A stretch of DNA of 64,000 nucleotides from Diadema setosum (GCA_033980235.1 CM067063.1:42904354-42968353); one strand, 5' to 3'. Positions 1 through 11,060 are shown, numbered from the stretch's first letter. Program-made: numbers and translations. Notes: generated by a model not told the origin, from the letters alone.

Positions 1-2990
1 TAATTGACCTTAAAGGGAAAGTTCATCCTGATGTATGTTGCTTTGTATGAATGCAGAAAAATCAGAGAAGTAGATTTTTTTAGTGAAATTTGGGGAAAAA
101 GTCAGAAAAACTGATTAAATTCATACAGTAAGACAAACTGGCAACTCTCTGCAATGTATTTGTTGAACAACTCTCAATTTATATTGTACATTGTACACAC
201 AATTTGATTAGTATTTATTTTTCTAAAATATTTTGGCACAGAGAGAACTTATCCACTGAAAAGGACATGCAAATATGTAGTACTCATGTTATGTGCCAAG
301 AACAGATCTAAGGATTTTTTTTTTTCTGAGAGAAAAATGAATAATTGGCCTTTTGTGTACAAAAGAAATAGAGAGCTGCTCAACATTTTTTAACACAGAG
401 TAGCTAGTTTATCTTGCTTCTTAAACTTTCGTACTGTAACATTTCATAACTTCTTGTATGTGTCTATTTTTCCCCCATATTTTCACTCATCTACTCCATG
501 TTTTTTCTGCTTTCATACTAAGCAACATGTTGGATGTGCTTTCAATTTTACCTTTGGCAACAATTTTGCTCTTAATCTCATAAGTTGACCAGAAACTCAT
601 GTATCTTTTGACATAGTGTTATAAACAACATAAAATATTTGATAGGTTGGATATTCAGTAATATCTTAGACTATTTCAAACTCTGTAGCTGATACTTTTT
701 TAACGTTTCTACCGCTAATCCCTTAATTTCTTTTCAAATGTCAAACTAAAGACAAGTCTGATTAATATCTGAATCATACATATAAGACACATTCACAGCA
801 GAGTGGAAATGACAGATGGATGTAAGGATCAACTTCCAAAAAAATGAAAATAAAATGATTACATGAGATAACAAGTGAACACAATGATCTTCTAATATAC
901 ACCTTCAAATAAGCCAAGTGTTGGCATATAAATCGGTCAATTTTAAAACTATTACCAAACTACTTTCCCCATACAAGTCATATGAAAGGCTCTTTGGAAG
1001 TTGTGCTTCATAGTTTATGGAACAGTTCCACACTAAAGTCTTTGTCTAAACTCGTTTGAGTGCTATTACCCACACACAAATGGGGTCATAAAAGCCTTTG
1101 AAAAAGCATGGAGCTATGTATGTCAGGCACAACCAATGTCATTACCATGGCACTTCTTTCCCAACAAGAACACAACAACCTCCAAATTGCCTCCCCATCA
1201 ACAGCCTTACTGAGGCTGTTACTCTTCTACCACCCCTCAGCCTGTCATGAATTATGAATTTCTAATCTACTAATGGGTTGTCATCAGCTCTGACAAGGCC
1301 TTTATAGTTGATGTTTTAATATGAAGGCTCACTTTGTAGTATTGAGTGCAAGCCTGCCTTTTCCACCTCCATTCTATGGCTTCAGCATGCAAACATTTAA
1401 CGACATGAATACATGTATGACACTGCCAGCACTCCATTTTCTCTACAGAAATCAGCCATCCCTCCATGATGGAAGTGCCTGAATGATTTTAATAAAATCT
1501 TTGAAAGATGAGAGAGAGAAAGGTGAAATGGAGATAAATGCCCAATTCTCATTGCACTCATTAATTTTGAAGCTTCCATCTCCACTTTGCGCTCCCTTAC
1601 AGAAATGCAATTAAAGTCATGTTAATAAGCTGTATGAATTCATGAATATCTCATTTGATATAATCCTAAACTATTTGGGTATGAGTCACAGTACTGGAGC
1701 AACTGTATTCATCTCCTAATATTCGTGGAAATGCAAATTCATGGAATATTAATCCATTTGAAATAGAAGCAACTTTCTTTCATCATTCCACATGAGATAA
1801 AGCTAGTGTAACTTCAATCATCCCCAAAGTTGGAGATTAGCTGACACAGTATGTTGCAGTCCAAAGGAGACTATCTTAGAACTTGCTTTGAGGTATCTCT
1901 CTACCTTGCTGAATATTTCACATATCTTTACATTTCCAAATACAATTCACTCATGTAGGTATACCGTTAAATATCCCTCCCTCCCGAAATTCCAGAATTC
2001 AACATTAAGAGATGAATTATTTTACATAACACAAAGAGAATAACAAAATGGCAATTATGAAGGGACTCTTTCATACACCCTGGAAACACTATTAAGCAGT
2101 CCTAGTATTTCTCATATCTTACACAGAGACTGAGAAATTCATCTCGTTTTCTTTGAAAGCCTAGCCTTCTAAAAGCCAAGGGGAGTAGGCAGCCATCCAA
2201 AGCCTGTAGCAGCTGCAGTACTCTTCGCCAAATCCCCACAACTCTGCTCTCCCTCTAGACATGGTACGCTTGCTCCAAAAAATCTCAAATACCATCTCAA
2301 AATCCCCATCTCTCAGAGTTGCTAGGTGACGGATCAGGAAATTCCAAGGTTCAAGCAGCATCAGGAAGGTGGGCGGTTTACAGATTGAATATGAAAATGA
2401 GCTTGACTTATTTCTGACAAACATATCAGGGCTCATATTACATACTACTCATTACATGCTTTTGGCTGTGAGAATTGCTATTTTTTTGTCTTTTAAGAGA
2501 AAAAGAACACCTTATAGTACTCCAGGGAGTGAGCCAATTGCCACATATCACAGCACGTTTCATGTGTTCATGTTAAACATTGGCAAAGCATAACTAACAC
2601 TGGTAATCTATTAAGACTTGTAACAATTGTGATTCAGGGGCTAAGAAAGTATTAAACACATTCCCAAACTTCATCTGTAATTCAACATAATGGAGGCCAG
2701 GATGTGACAAATTGCTGCAAGAAATAACTATTTGTGATTTTCACTTGCTTCCTGCAATGTGAAAGAGAAAAAGAAAGATGTACTGACAATTTGTTGAAAA
2801 GATGCTATAGTTCTGGCTAAGTTTTCAAATGTTCTCAGTCACTTAATAAGGTTTGGTGTGGCATTTAAAAACAGCTCAAAGTTCATTGCATGGGAAAAGA
2901 TTGCTGACAAATCAAATAGCTATCAAGTCATTAGCAATATGAAGTAATATATCCAGTTTGCCAGTTTACTAATGATTGATTAGAAATCAT
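1..2990. other. AT-rich non-coding stretch, no gene recognised
   Basis: No exon with convincing flanking splice sites and no inverted-repeat element was found here. The only patch with raised GC is about 2160-2436, where a minus-strand frame of 91 codons rich in Trp is open; it resembles no family I know and lacks a clear acceptor. That patch also holds GTTGCTAGGTGAC (an RFX X-box-like sequence) and GGAAATTCC (kappaB-like) within about 25 bases, so it could be a regulatory element rather than coding. Confidence 0.6.
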
Positions 2991-3029
2991 CAGTTAAGTA
3001 TGCAGATATAAAAATCCAACATACTTTCA

Positions 3030-3375
3030 CATTGCACCTGATTGACAAATTGCCTTAAATTGGCGTAAATAAGCACTGAATTGATCAGTGTTTTAGTAGT
3101 AGCCATGATAAAAAATCATGGGCATACATACTCGAGCAGGATTCGAACCTATGACCTCCTGATCACCGGACAGATCATTTACGTCAATGTAATAATAATA
3201 ATAATAATACATACAATTTCTATAGCGCCGTTCTCCACTTTGATTAAATGCTCAAGGCGCTTTACAATTGCACATCAAAGCAAACAGACTGAAGATACAA
3301 GTACATCACCGTAATAGAAGAAGATGAAGAAGCAGAAGAAAAAAATGTAGGGCAATTTGTTCAGTTGCAATGAAA
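3030..3375 (-). repeat. Foldback element with tRNA-like B box (copy 1 of 3)
   Basis: The left end reads TTGCACCTGATTGACAAATT and the right end is its inverted counterpart (GGGCAATTTGTTCAGTTGCAA), giving degenerate terminal inverted repeats. Inside is AGTAGTAGCCATGATAAAA followed by ATCATGGGC, a short palindrome also found in the copies near 44.07 and 63.47 kb. On the minus strand the core contains GGTTCGAATCC, a perfect RNA polymerase III B box, preceded by a tRNA-like arm, but no good A box or cloverleaf, so this is a SINE-like or tRNA-derived segment and not a tRNA gene. A short TAA microsatellite repeat has inserted in or grown out of its middle. Confidence 0.55.
3188..3280. repeat. TAA microsatellite plus TATAGCGCC...GGCGCTTTACA repeat
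   Basis: A run of about six TAA units is followed by ACAATTTCTATAGCGCC and, 25 bases on, CAAGGCGCTTTACAA. This pairing of a TAA tail with AGCGCC/GGCGCT inverted halves is a widely dispersed repeat in marine invertebrate genomes and probably marks a retroposon tail; the family name is not assigned. Confidence 0.55.
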
Positions 3376-3599
3376 AAATCTCGACGGAAAAAAAAAAACT
3401 TTCATGAATTTGAGTATTTTTACATTGTTGTAAATTTTCATATAAACCAAATACATATTTTCTTTACTAAACTAGAACTACTGTATCACTGAATACCCCC
3501 ACTCCAGCAGCTCAGACTCCTTTGAAAAAGAATCGAACCAGGGTTAATCGAGTACAAACACACAGGGCATTTTGCACTAATACACCTATAGAGCTTGAT

Positions 3600-4300
3600 A
3601 CAGACCAAATTTGACCTACTAACTCAAATGCTTCAGTTTGCTATAAAAATGTGTGGTAACCATGACAATGCTTTTTTATACTAACACAATGTGGTCTTGC
3701 ATATCTACACCTATAGATCATACATACTTAATTTGACCTTAATTGTTTGAATCCTGTGGAAGTAATACAATTCACAAGGTTTTGGTTAAATTGTAGTTAC
3801 CATGGCAATGCTTTGTCTGGTAAACACAAAAATCAGGTCTTCCACATCTATACCTCAATGCTGCAACATCCACCACATTTGATTTCAATTGCTTCAAAAT
3901 TGTAGAAGTAATTCACTCCACAAGATTTTCAAGAAAATATGCAGTTACCATGACAATGCCTTGTTGGGTACAAATGCAAAGAGTGTCTTGCATAACTACA
4001 CCTATAGATGATTATACATACCAAATTTGAAATAAATTGCTTATATACTGTGGAAGTAATTTGCTTTACAAGGTTTTGGTAAAATTGTGGTTACCATGGC
4101 AATGCTTTCTCAGACAAACACACACACAAAAAAAAAACATCTTGCACATCACACCTCAATGTCATCATGTACCCTAAGTTTCATCTAAACTGCTTCAAAA
4201 CTGTTGGAGTTTGCGACGAAAGATTTTAAATGGACCGCCTGACCACATGTTGATTCCTATACCCCCTTATACACTTCGTGTATGCAGGGGTATAAGTGTA
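3600..4300 (+). mobile_element. Four-copy ~145-bp tandem array with 3-prime hairpin (pearl/Helitron-like)
   Basis: The phrase GTTACCATGGCAATGC or a close variant recurs at 3656, 3796, 3944 and 4090 (spacings 140, 148, 146), each within a longer unit that also contains ACACCTATAGAT and CACAAGGTTTTGG-type blocks. The array ends in GACCGCCTGACCACATGTTG and then a nested hairpin. A tandem core of about 150 bp followed by a terminal hairpin is the known build of bivalve and echinoderm 'pearl' elements, regarded as non-autonomous Helitrons. The 5-prime end is not defined here and the classical CTRR terminus is not clear, so the class call is tentative; the tandem array itself is directly visible. 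Confidence 0.6.
4258..4294. repeat. Nested terminal hairpin
   Basis: TATACCCC pairs with GGGGTATA, and inside them ATACAC pairs with GTGTAT around a TTC loop. This sits exactly at the end of the tandem array and is likely the transposition-end or terminator hairpin of that element. Confidence 0.7.
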
Positions 4301-5109
4301 ATTCTCTACCATTTAAAGCAATGTATGAATTTTCATTTTTTGCAAATATATGTGACCGTGCATCACAAAACAAACAAAAATTTGCACACGCTGATTTTGT
4401 ATGAGGACTGAAAGTAGGTGAAATGGGTCAAGCTCACCGATCTTGACTTTTTCATATTTTCTGAAAGAGCAAGTCTTCTTCTACATTATGCTAAAATTTG
4501 GGATCATAAAATGGACAGGAAAGTGTGTTTCTTAGTGGTTTATCTCGAACATTTTTTGGTAGAATAGAGTGATTAGGTGTGTCTTTAGAGTACCCTTTTC
4601 ATTTCTTAAAGACCTAATAAAATGGTTTAGGCATTTTTTTTCTCAATGATGTAATAATATTAAATGTTAAATTCTAAGTAATTCTATGGTTGTGCGGGGT
4701 TTTTTACTGTTCTGAATTTTGTTCTATATTTGTTAACATAATGGATGCAATTTCCTCGGTTTTGGAAAACTTGCTATACTTTCACCGCATGCGGCGCACT
4801 ATCACTTCTAAATTGTGATGACGTCTAAGAACGGAGTCGTTCACGACCAGTCTAGCCGTAGCCAGCGAGCTGGCAAGGCTATGCTAGCGCAGCGCAGCGA
4901 CAGCCGGCCGGCGGCTGCACTGGCTAGCGCTGGCGGGGGAGCGAGCTAGCGAGCGCATAGCAGGTGCTGCGCTGCACTATTGTCATTGGCTAAGCCTTTA
5001 GACAAAAGAATATTTAATGAACTGTATCGGATTTAATACTGCCAATAATACAGGTTACAACTGTGGTACGCTTGGATATCCATTATTTTCGGCAAACTCG
5101 TGAAATAGG

Positions 5110-5224
5110 CACCACCACTGCGTGTCTGTACTAATAGTAATACTACGGCGACTCGCCTGTTTCAGCCCCACCGTGTGGCGTTCATCTCGGTAGGTAAGCA
5201 CGGCGGTGGGGCTGCCTTCCACAG
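5110..5224. repeat. Internal duplication, copy A
   Basis: Shares CACCACTGCGTGTCTGTACT, then ACTACGGCGACTCGCCTG, GTGGC-TTCATC-GGTAG and CCTTCCACAGT in the same order with copy B 302 bp downstream. Copy A contains an 11-bp stem, CAGCCCCACCG with CGGTGGGGCTG, around a ~30-nt loop. Minus-strand frames through both copies give a shared peptide KQASRRSI with STDTQWW, but no gene is recognised. Confidence 0.7.
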
Positions 5225-5411
5225 TGAATACTCGTGAATGCGGCGAAAATGACTTCATAATATGGCCCTCGGCTCGACTAATTTAACGGCCAATTTAACC
5301 ATAAATACAACCCTACCTAACCCTAAACCCTAGGAGGACCTACCCTTGCTTGCTATAAACGCACGGGTACGGTGCACGCGCACTGCGGTGGGGCCTATTT
5401 CACGATAGCCC

Positions 5412-5543
5412 CACCACCACTGCGTGTCTGTACTAATACTACGGCGACTCGCCTGCTTTATAGGCCTAGACCTACTTGTGAATCCAGCCCAACTGTGGCA
5501 TTCATCGGTAGATAAGCACGGCGTTTGGGCTTCCTTCCACAGT
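5412..5543. repeat. Internal duplication, copy B
   Basis: Diverged partner of copy A with an extra ~17-bp stretch (about 5460-5477). Its stem is shorter (AGCCCAA with TTGGGCT); one of the changed positions is compensatory (C-G in A becomes A-T in B), the others weaken the stem. Confidence 0.7.
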
Positions 5544-5759
5544 ATGATTTTTAGCATAAAACAAAAACTGCTCAACCAAAATTGATGATCATTCTTGGTG
5601 TCGTTTTTCTTAGAAAATGACGCATCTAAATTACTGATCATATTGCAGAAACTGAGTATATGGGAAACTGGTTAGGCCTTTTTTTTTTTTTTTTTTTTAG
5701 CCACGACCCACCCTGTAACAACATATCCCCCTAACCGTTAGGCGTTAGAGTGTAGCCTC

Positions 5760-5935
5760 TGTACTACTACTATTAAAGATTCTGCTATTACTGCTTACTT
5801 GTCTACTAGACCTAGTGCCGTAGTGGTAATAGTACTACTAGTAGTAGTAGTACTAGTAGACTACTACTACTAGTAGACTACTATAACTACTAGTAGACTG
5901 CTACTAGATCTACTACTAGACTACTACTGGTAGTT
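5760..5935. repeat. TAC/TAG trinucleotide block with inverted halves
   Basis: Irregular runs of TAC and TAG (for example ACTACTAGTAGTAGTAG and GACTACTACTACTAGTAG) alternate in orientation, so the block can fold into several hairpins centred on ACTAGT. It lies between the duplicated CpG block and the CpG promoter block. Confidence 0.75.
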
Positions 5936-6142
5936 TAACTTGTACGCGCCGGCCGACGGGCCAGGCCACGGCCGGGACGCTCCCGCTTGCTTGCTGCAGC
6001 CGGAGTAGCCGCTCACTTTGTGAGCGAGCTGGGCCTGTTCTTCTAATCTACTTACTAGACAGTTACAACTTACAATGTCAATCATGTAGAATACAGTATA
6101 TCCTTTCTAACGTTAAACTATATGGGGGCATACCAGACATAC

Positions 6143-6413
6143 CACTCTGTATTTCCCAGGCGATCGTTTCCGTGAGGTCTATTCTCGGGCTTGGTGCCAT
6201 GTTCATACGCTCTTGCACTGGCAGCGGGGGAGATGCAGCTGGTTCATATCGGTAAGGTGCAGCCCCACGATAACGTTCTGGTTCATTGGCTGCCTCTCCC
6301 TCCCCATCTTCCCCTTCAACTTCATGTGCCTCCTCTTCCTCTCCGCTATCGTCAGAGCTGCAGTCTTCATCATCATCATCAATGTCGAAGTTTACCCATA
6401 TAGGGGAAGACAT
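6143..6413 (-). CDS. Candidate first coding exon, acidic N-terminal region
   Basis: A minus-strand frame opens with ATG at 6413, inside a CpG island and 240 bp downstream of a perfect GTCACGTGAC box, and runs in frame for about 90 codons. The product starts MSSPIWVNFDIDDDDEDCSS, continues with a long Asp/Glu-rich low-complexity stretch (residues ~9-38), then GAAPYRYEP and a Pro-rich segment (residues ~50-66), then IDLTETIAWEIQ. A good donor, GTATGTCT, follows at 6142 reading leftward, so the exon would end in ...EIQS plus two bases; without splicing the frame ends at 6078 after 111 codons. The PYRYEP phrase resembles the RPYxFEP motif of invertebrate proteins with a P2X7-type C-terminal zinc domain, many of them multicopy, but the Cys-rich domain itself is not found nearby. 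It could instead be a transposon-encoded protein, since it lies inside the GTGACC-ended element. Confidence 0.45.
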
Positions 6414-6655
6414 TATGCTCGAGGTACCAGGTATCTGTGCAAGCTAACTTAGTGATAATGTACGTGGTAATGCGTACATGTCGACAGTCAGTGTGTCGAC
6501 CGGGAGCGCACTTCCCGTGGGGCCCGGGCCTGGCCGGGCTAGCTATCGTGTACGCGCGAGTACCAAGCTAGTAATCTGAGTGCTTGTGCTGAGCGGCGTC
6601 TGCTAACTGAGCACAACTCCGTGCTTATACGTCATCAATCGGTTCAGGGGTGTTG

Positions 6656-6665
6656 GTCACGTGAC
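6656..6665. promoter_or_regulatory. Perfect GTCACGTGAC E-box (CLEAR/USF type)
   Basis: Ten-base palindrome GTCACGTGAC preceded by TG and followed by TA, matching the binding sequence of the USF, MITF and TFE bHLH-zipper families. It lies just outside the dense CpG block, about 240 bp upstream of the minus-strand ATG at 6413, with a CRE-like TACGTCATCA at 6628. Binding is inferred from the motif only. Confidence 0.5.
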
Positions 6666-7895
6666 TATCTTTTTCGCAAAAGCTGCAACGGGGTCCTCCA
6701 AAAATGTGATATTTGGGGGAGTTTCTAGAAGCAATAAAAACCGGAACGACACTGACAACATGTTTACATTGATAATCATGACATATATTTTACATTTCTT
6801 TTGCATATTAAAACATTTTGCAAGCATTTTATTAGGTCTTTAAAAACCTTGTACACACTTTTCACTTTCAACTCTTATAACTTCTGAAAGGATTGTGCTA
6901 CTGCTTTGAAAGTTGGCATTAATTATGGACAGAATGTGTTAATAAGGCACTCTCAATTTCAATTTAATCTGATAATCCCTTTATTGTTGTTACTCTGGTG
7001 GCTTACATCTTGTTTTTTGTCCCATTCATCGCACAGCCAGCACGGCTTGGTAAAGATTTAGCGCTTGAATAGACACTGTGCTTCAGAGCCTCTTTTCTCA
7101 GTTCACACTTTTCCTGAGTGTGTGCTTTCTTTCCAATATTTAGATAGGTTAGGAGAGTCCATTTGATTTGAGTTATACATCATTTAAAAGCTTAAAGTCT
7201 GCTCTTTCAGAACATGTTCTTAACTAAAAGTTCATGTCTGGCGACTTTCTATTCGTTTTGTGATGCAGGGTCACATATCTGTATCAAGTATTTCAGTATC
7301 AATTACACTGCATGATAGCATTGCATAACAAGGTTTAAGCTACCAATCTTTAACAGAGGTATATTTAAATTACAGTCAGTTTTGTTTACATTCTAAGTAG
7401 TAATTCAAAACCTACATAGACTGAAGAAAGTGTAATAAACATTATACCATTACAAATAATCATGAAAAAGATATGATGAATGTGCAACTCTTCAGATTAT
7501 ATGGATGAGGCTTTCTTCTGAAGCGCTAGCACTGTGGGACATAGCTTTCACATCAATACAATATCAAACATAGATACTTTGTCTTATCATCCAGGATTTT
7601 AAGTTTTGTTTACATTCTATATTTACCACTTTAATTTTGGAATGTTTGAACAGCCTAAATCCAGACCTACAGAGTGCTACATGGACCATGGAGCTACTAC
7701 ACTTTCTAAGACTCAGAGCACATTGGTTTGAACAGTTTGTGCATTGTCTGCATCCTAAACAATTACAAGTGTAGTTAACCTAAATTTTGTCATGCACACA
7801 ATGCATAATACATTTAGGTTGCATCAGTAAAAATCAATTCTTTGATGAGCCAAGACCACACATGAAATGCTCATGCTACATTACTACGAGAGTTA

Positions 7896-8343
7896 CAGTT
7901 GAACCTCTCGTATCCGGACAAGTCGGGACCGGGGCTCATCCGGATAAGGGATTTGGCCGGATACGGGAGACTCAATGCTTTATACATGTACATAATACAT
8001 ACACATGTACTGATGTAGCCCATTGTAGTACCACATGTAGTAATGTGTATACTGCAACCTTTTCATTGCTACACCCAGTAACAGACCCCAAAATAGAGGT
8101 TCGTGTTTGCAAGAATGAAATCATTTTCTTTTATAAATTCTTGGGATGATTTACCTAAATAATTATTAAGAAATGTATCAAGTATATGTAATTCATGTGT
8201 GTTTGTGTAGGAGTTCTCAAGGAGTTGGGAATCCCTCTTTCCTCCCGTAATTCTTAAAAAAAGATAAAAAAATCACGGCGAGATTGCGTCCGGATAATAG
8301 AGAGATCCGGATAAAGGGAGGCCGGATAATAGAGGTTCAACTG
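7896..8343. mobile_element. 448-bp pogo/Tigger-type MITE
   Basis: Left end CAGTTGAACCTCT followed by CGTATCCGG; right end CCGGATAATAGAGGTTCAACTG is its inverse. Both are flanked by TA, the target duplication of Tc1/mariner/pogo elements. Extra CCGGATAA motifs lie inside each end (7940-7970 and 8289-8335). The middle has no transposase frame, so it is non-autonomous. Confidence 0.85.
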
Positions 8344-10900
8344 TACATGCTGCCATGCCAATAGCATACACATAGTATGTATGTTGATTCCTTTAGAATT
8401 TGACAGTGTCTGCCAAAAATGTCATTGCAATGCCAAAAGTACTATCCCATGGGCTAATCTAAAATCTTAAAAAGGAGTTTGGGTGATTAGAGTTTGGCTG
8501 ACTAGCCTTTGCCATGTGATTGCCTGTTAACAAATAATACTACAAGAGTGGTATTATGTGTGATATGTTTAGTATCAGATGATTCCTGGTGAAGAGTCTA
8601 TAAGAGTCTACTATCCTTCAAACATGGCAGAAACACTTGCTAATCCCCACAAGAAACACACACAGACACATCCGACAACCTATAACTGAAGGCGACAAAT
8701 GGGTTGATTTAAGATAAAGATGCAGAGAGAGATCTGCCAACTGACGATAAATTACTAAATGCTGACTTAAACTCTCTATCTAAAGCTATAGGGGGTGTAA
8801 TAAATCTTAGTTAACAGTGAGATGATTTCTATTGCTGTCATGGAGACACAAAAGAAATGGAGTATTCTGATAAAAACATCTGAACAAAATGCCACAAGAC
8901 TTAAATGTCTTGAACTTTGCCAACTGATGTCACATTCAGTGGTAATTCTAAGAAACATATTTCTTTTACCCCCTCTAACCATCAGAGTTTTCACCCACCT
9001 GTTGACATTAGGTGCCCGATAGATATCAAATCTGCTACTGCAAACCCCATTCTACCCCTAAAAATGGGACACTAATTTCTTACAGACTTGGGCGCCTTAA
9101 GCAGTTCAGCCAATTTTATCTCGTAAGATGAATGAATAATGCTGCGAGGGACTTAATTTGCTAGTGGACAATGGATTTTTAAAAAAAAGGGAAAAAAAAA
9201 ACCTGAGTGGTATGTACCACACAGTATATTCAATTGTAAAAACTTGACAAATGATGACAATGAGACAAATAAGAAAGTACTATTGTAGCAAAATCATGTC
9301 TACAGAAAAATGTGGTTACCACTGAAGGGTCATGGTAAAATCTCTCTCTCTTTCTCTCTGTCTCAACTTCAGAAACCAATAATAGAATAAATGTTTATGA
9401 AAAAAGCATGAAAATATAAGAGAAAAATGTAATTGTACAGATAAGACTGAAAAATAGTTGGTGGATGAGAACAATGTTGCTGGCTTTTTAAGAGTAAAAC
9501 AACTGAGGCAGGCATTAGCATAAATTCATGAATTTTTCAGCACAGCAGCCACATCAAAGTGATTGAAATTCTCTCTGACATAGATGGATAATACAGTGTA
9601 GATGATTTTGTAACTGTCAACAACAACACCACCACCAACAACAACAACAAAATCTTGATCAAATGTAATATGTTGACGAACATCTCTTCAGGAATTTTGA
9701 TCAACTTCCAATCAAAGGTCTGGCCACGCTGAGTGGTAAATCATCCCACAATCAGAATGGCTACACATGACAGCTATCATTTACTGACAGCCCAGTTTCT
9801 ACGAGTCTGGATCATCAGAGACTAATGCAAGCACTGGACAGCTGCTTTAGTTATGTTGTCTTCACCTCAAAATACTTTTTTTTTTTCAGGTTTATATATT
9901 TACTTCAAGGAGACATGGAATGATTAACAAATGTTGCAGAATATCTTCAAGAGTCTGAATACTATTTTCATCTCAAGTCTGCAAGCTGTTATGGATCAAA
10001 ACACTGTGATTGACATACAATATCAGATGTGCCCAAATTTCATTGTTGTAAATCATATTTATCACTATCAGGCAAGAAAGTATCTTACAGTATGATGTCT
10101 TTTTTCCATGTAACTTGACAATGGCTCAAACATGTCATAGACACTGATATGAAGTTTGGTAAACGTTGGGCTCTTCATGATTGCTTTATTAAATATCCAT
10201 TACATAATTACAAGCCATATAACGGTCATGTGACTAAAACACTTTCTTCAGGTGGCTGTACATCATATGATGGTGCACTGGTAAATTCTCAATATTCTTC
10301 AAACTGCATAATTTGCTAAAATACCTACATACACTGTACATTTCTTTCAACAACCAACAAAGGTAAGTTCAATTTGAACCTCAAAATAAAGAAAAGATGG
10401 TACAATGTATAAGCTTTTATGTCTTTAACATAAGAGTGATATGTTCAGCTTCAGATACCATGGAAAAAATCCAGCCATGCCAGTGGAAATTACTCGGCAA
10501 ATACTGACACTTTGTTGTTACTAATTGTCTCTCATAAACAGCAAAAGAAATGGTCAAACCACTAAATGATACATGTGAAAAAGATAAAAGAAAGGAACTT
10601 CTACAGAAGTCTCTTAAAGGTGTGGAGAGCAGTCTGTGCTGACACTGCAGCTTGGTTTGCAATCATAACATAGAAAAGAAAACAGTTAATCTGTACTAGC
10701 TCACAATATTGTGAAAGAAAAAAATCTTCTAAAAAAATGTTGTAAAAGCAGACTGCATAGAGGTAGCCAGGAATCATAGAAATGCAGAATCAAAGCGTAC
10801 TGAGGTGAGAATAAATTCCTTCCTAGATATTTACTACATTTTTATTTCATTCTTTTTTCCCCTCTCACCTTGGTATCATGCGGTACCCGGCTACACGATA
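8344..10900. other. Non-coding AT-rich stretch
   Basis: No exon or element with defined ends was seen. A CAA/CAC microsatellite lies at about 9618-9650 and a short CT run at 9343-9362. A strong donor-like CAAAGGTAAGTT at 10359 has no open upstream exon reaching a pyrimidine-tract acceptor. Confidence 0.6.
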
Positions 10901-10945
10901 CAATCGCAGTCAAGATTCCCTTTTGTAAGCTATTTCACAGCATCT

Positions 10946-11060
10946 ATGCAAATGAGTTGGGACTACCCGAGGAGTAACCCTACAGATGGCATGTCCTGAT
11001 TGGCTAATGGCACTGCCAATGACAGGGAGCCATGTCACAGCCCCTCTCATTGGCTGACTT
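10946..11060. promoter_or_regulatory. Promoter-like cluster: octamer and three CCAAT boxes
   Basis: ATGCAAAT (POU/Oct octamer) lies at 10946-10953, inverted CCAAT boxes GATTGGCTAAT at 10998 and CATTGGCTGAC at 11048, and a forward CCAAT at 11015. The cluster is followed by a GA-rich tract (about 11100-11160) and a mildly CpG-enriched stretch. This grouping is typical of NF-Y-dependent promoters. A plus-strand frame starting with ATG at 11430 (MKYQRARNFNRVIETN...) lies downstream but is not convincing by itself. Confidence 0.4.

Larger units (their letters stand above)
4780..6670. other. CpG island complex
   Basis: CpG-dense blocks at about 4780-4960, 5090-5540, 5940-6030 and 6140-6660 stand out sharply from the surrounding AT-rich DNA. 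They contain GCCGGCCGGC palindromes, CATTGGCTAAG (inverted CCAAT) near 4985, a GCTCACTTTGTGAGC hairpin near 6011 and a T21 run near 5679. The highest-density part (6400-6660) lies immediately 5-prime of the minus-strand ORF start at 6413, as expected for a CpG promoter. Confidence 0.6.
4352..7274. mobile_element. ~2.9-kb element with GTGACC termini enclosing a CpG island
   Basis: The left end GTGACCGTGCATCACAAAAC and the reverse complement of the right end GTGACCCTGCATCACAAAAC differ at one of 20 positions, and both are flanked by AT (AT|GTGACC and GGTCAC|AT). Further in, both halves contain CTGAAAGAGCA-type sequence and, about 260 bp from the left end and 430 bp from the right end, the same AAAGACCTAATAAAATG in inverted orientation, so the termini are long and diverged. 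Between them (about 4640-6820) lies CpG-rich DNA unlike anything else in the window, including an internal duplication, a trinucleotide block and a minus-strand ORF. It could be an autonomous transposon relic (AT duplications fit ISL2EU-type Harbinger elements), a gene-capturing Pack-type element, or two solo ends flanking host DNA. Confidence 0.55.

Noticed and set aside
2161..2436. 91-codon minus-strand ORF rich in Trp
   Set aside because: Residue make-up is unusual, no acceptor was found and no family resemblance was seen.
3081..3314. Possible tRNA gene on the minus strand (perfect GGTTCGAATCC B box)
   Set aside because: No A box, acceptor stem or cloverleaf can be formed upstream; better explained as a tRNA-derived repeat also seen near 63.5 kb.
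5290..5335. CCCTAACC-like text near 5315 resembling telomeric repeat
   Set aside because: Only two or three irregular units inside the CpG-rich element; not a telomere-repeat tract.
7787..8149. 120-codon plus-strand ORF
   Set aside because: It starts in plain flanking DNA and runs through the left end of the MITE at 7896; the frame is incidental.
10330..10366. Consensus-like donor CAAAG|GTAAGTT
   Set aside because: All frames upstream hit stops before any acceptor with a pyrimidine tract.
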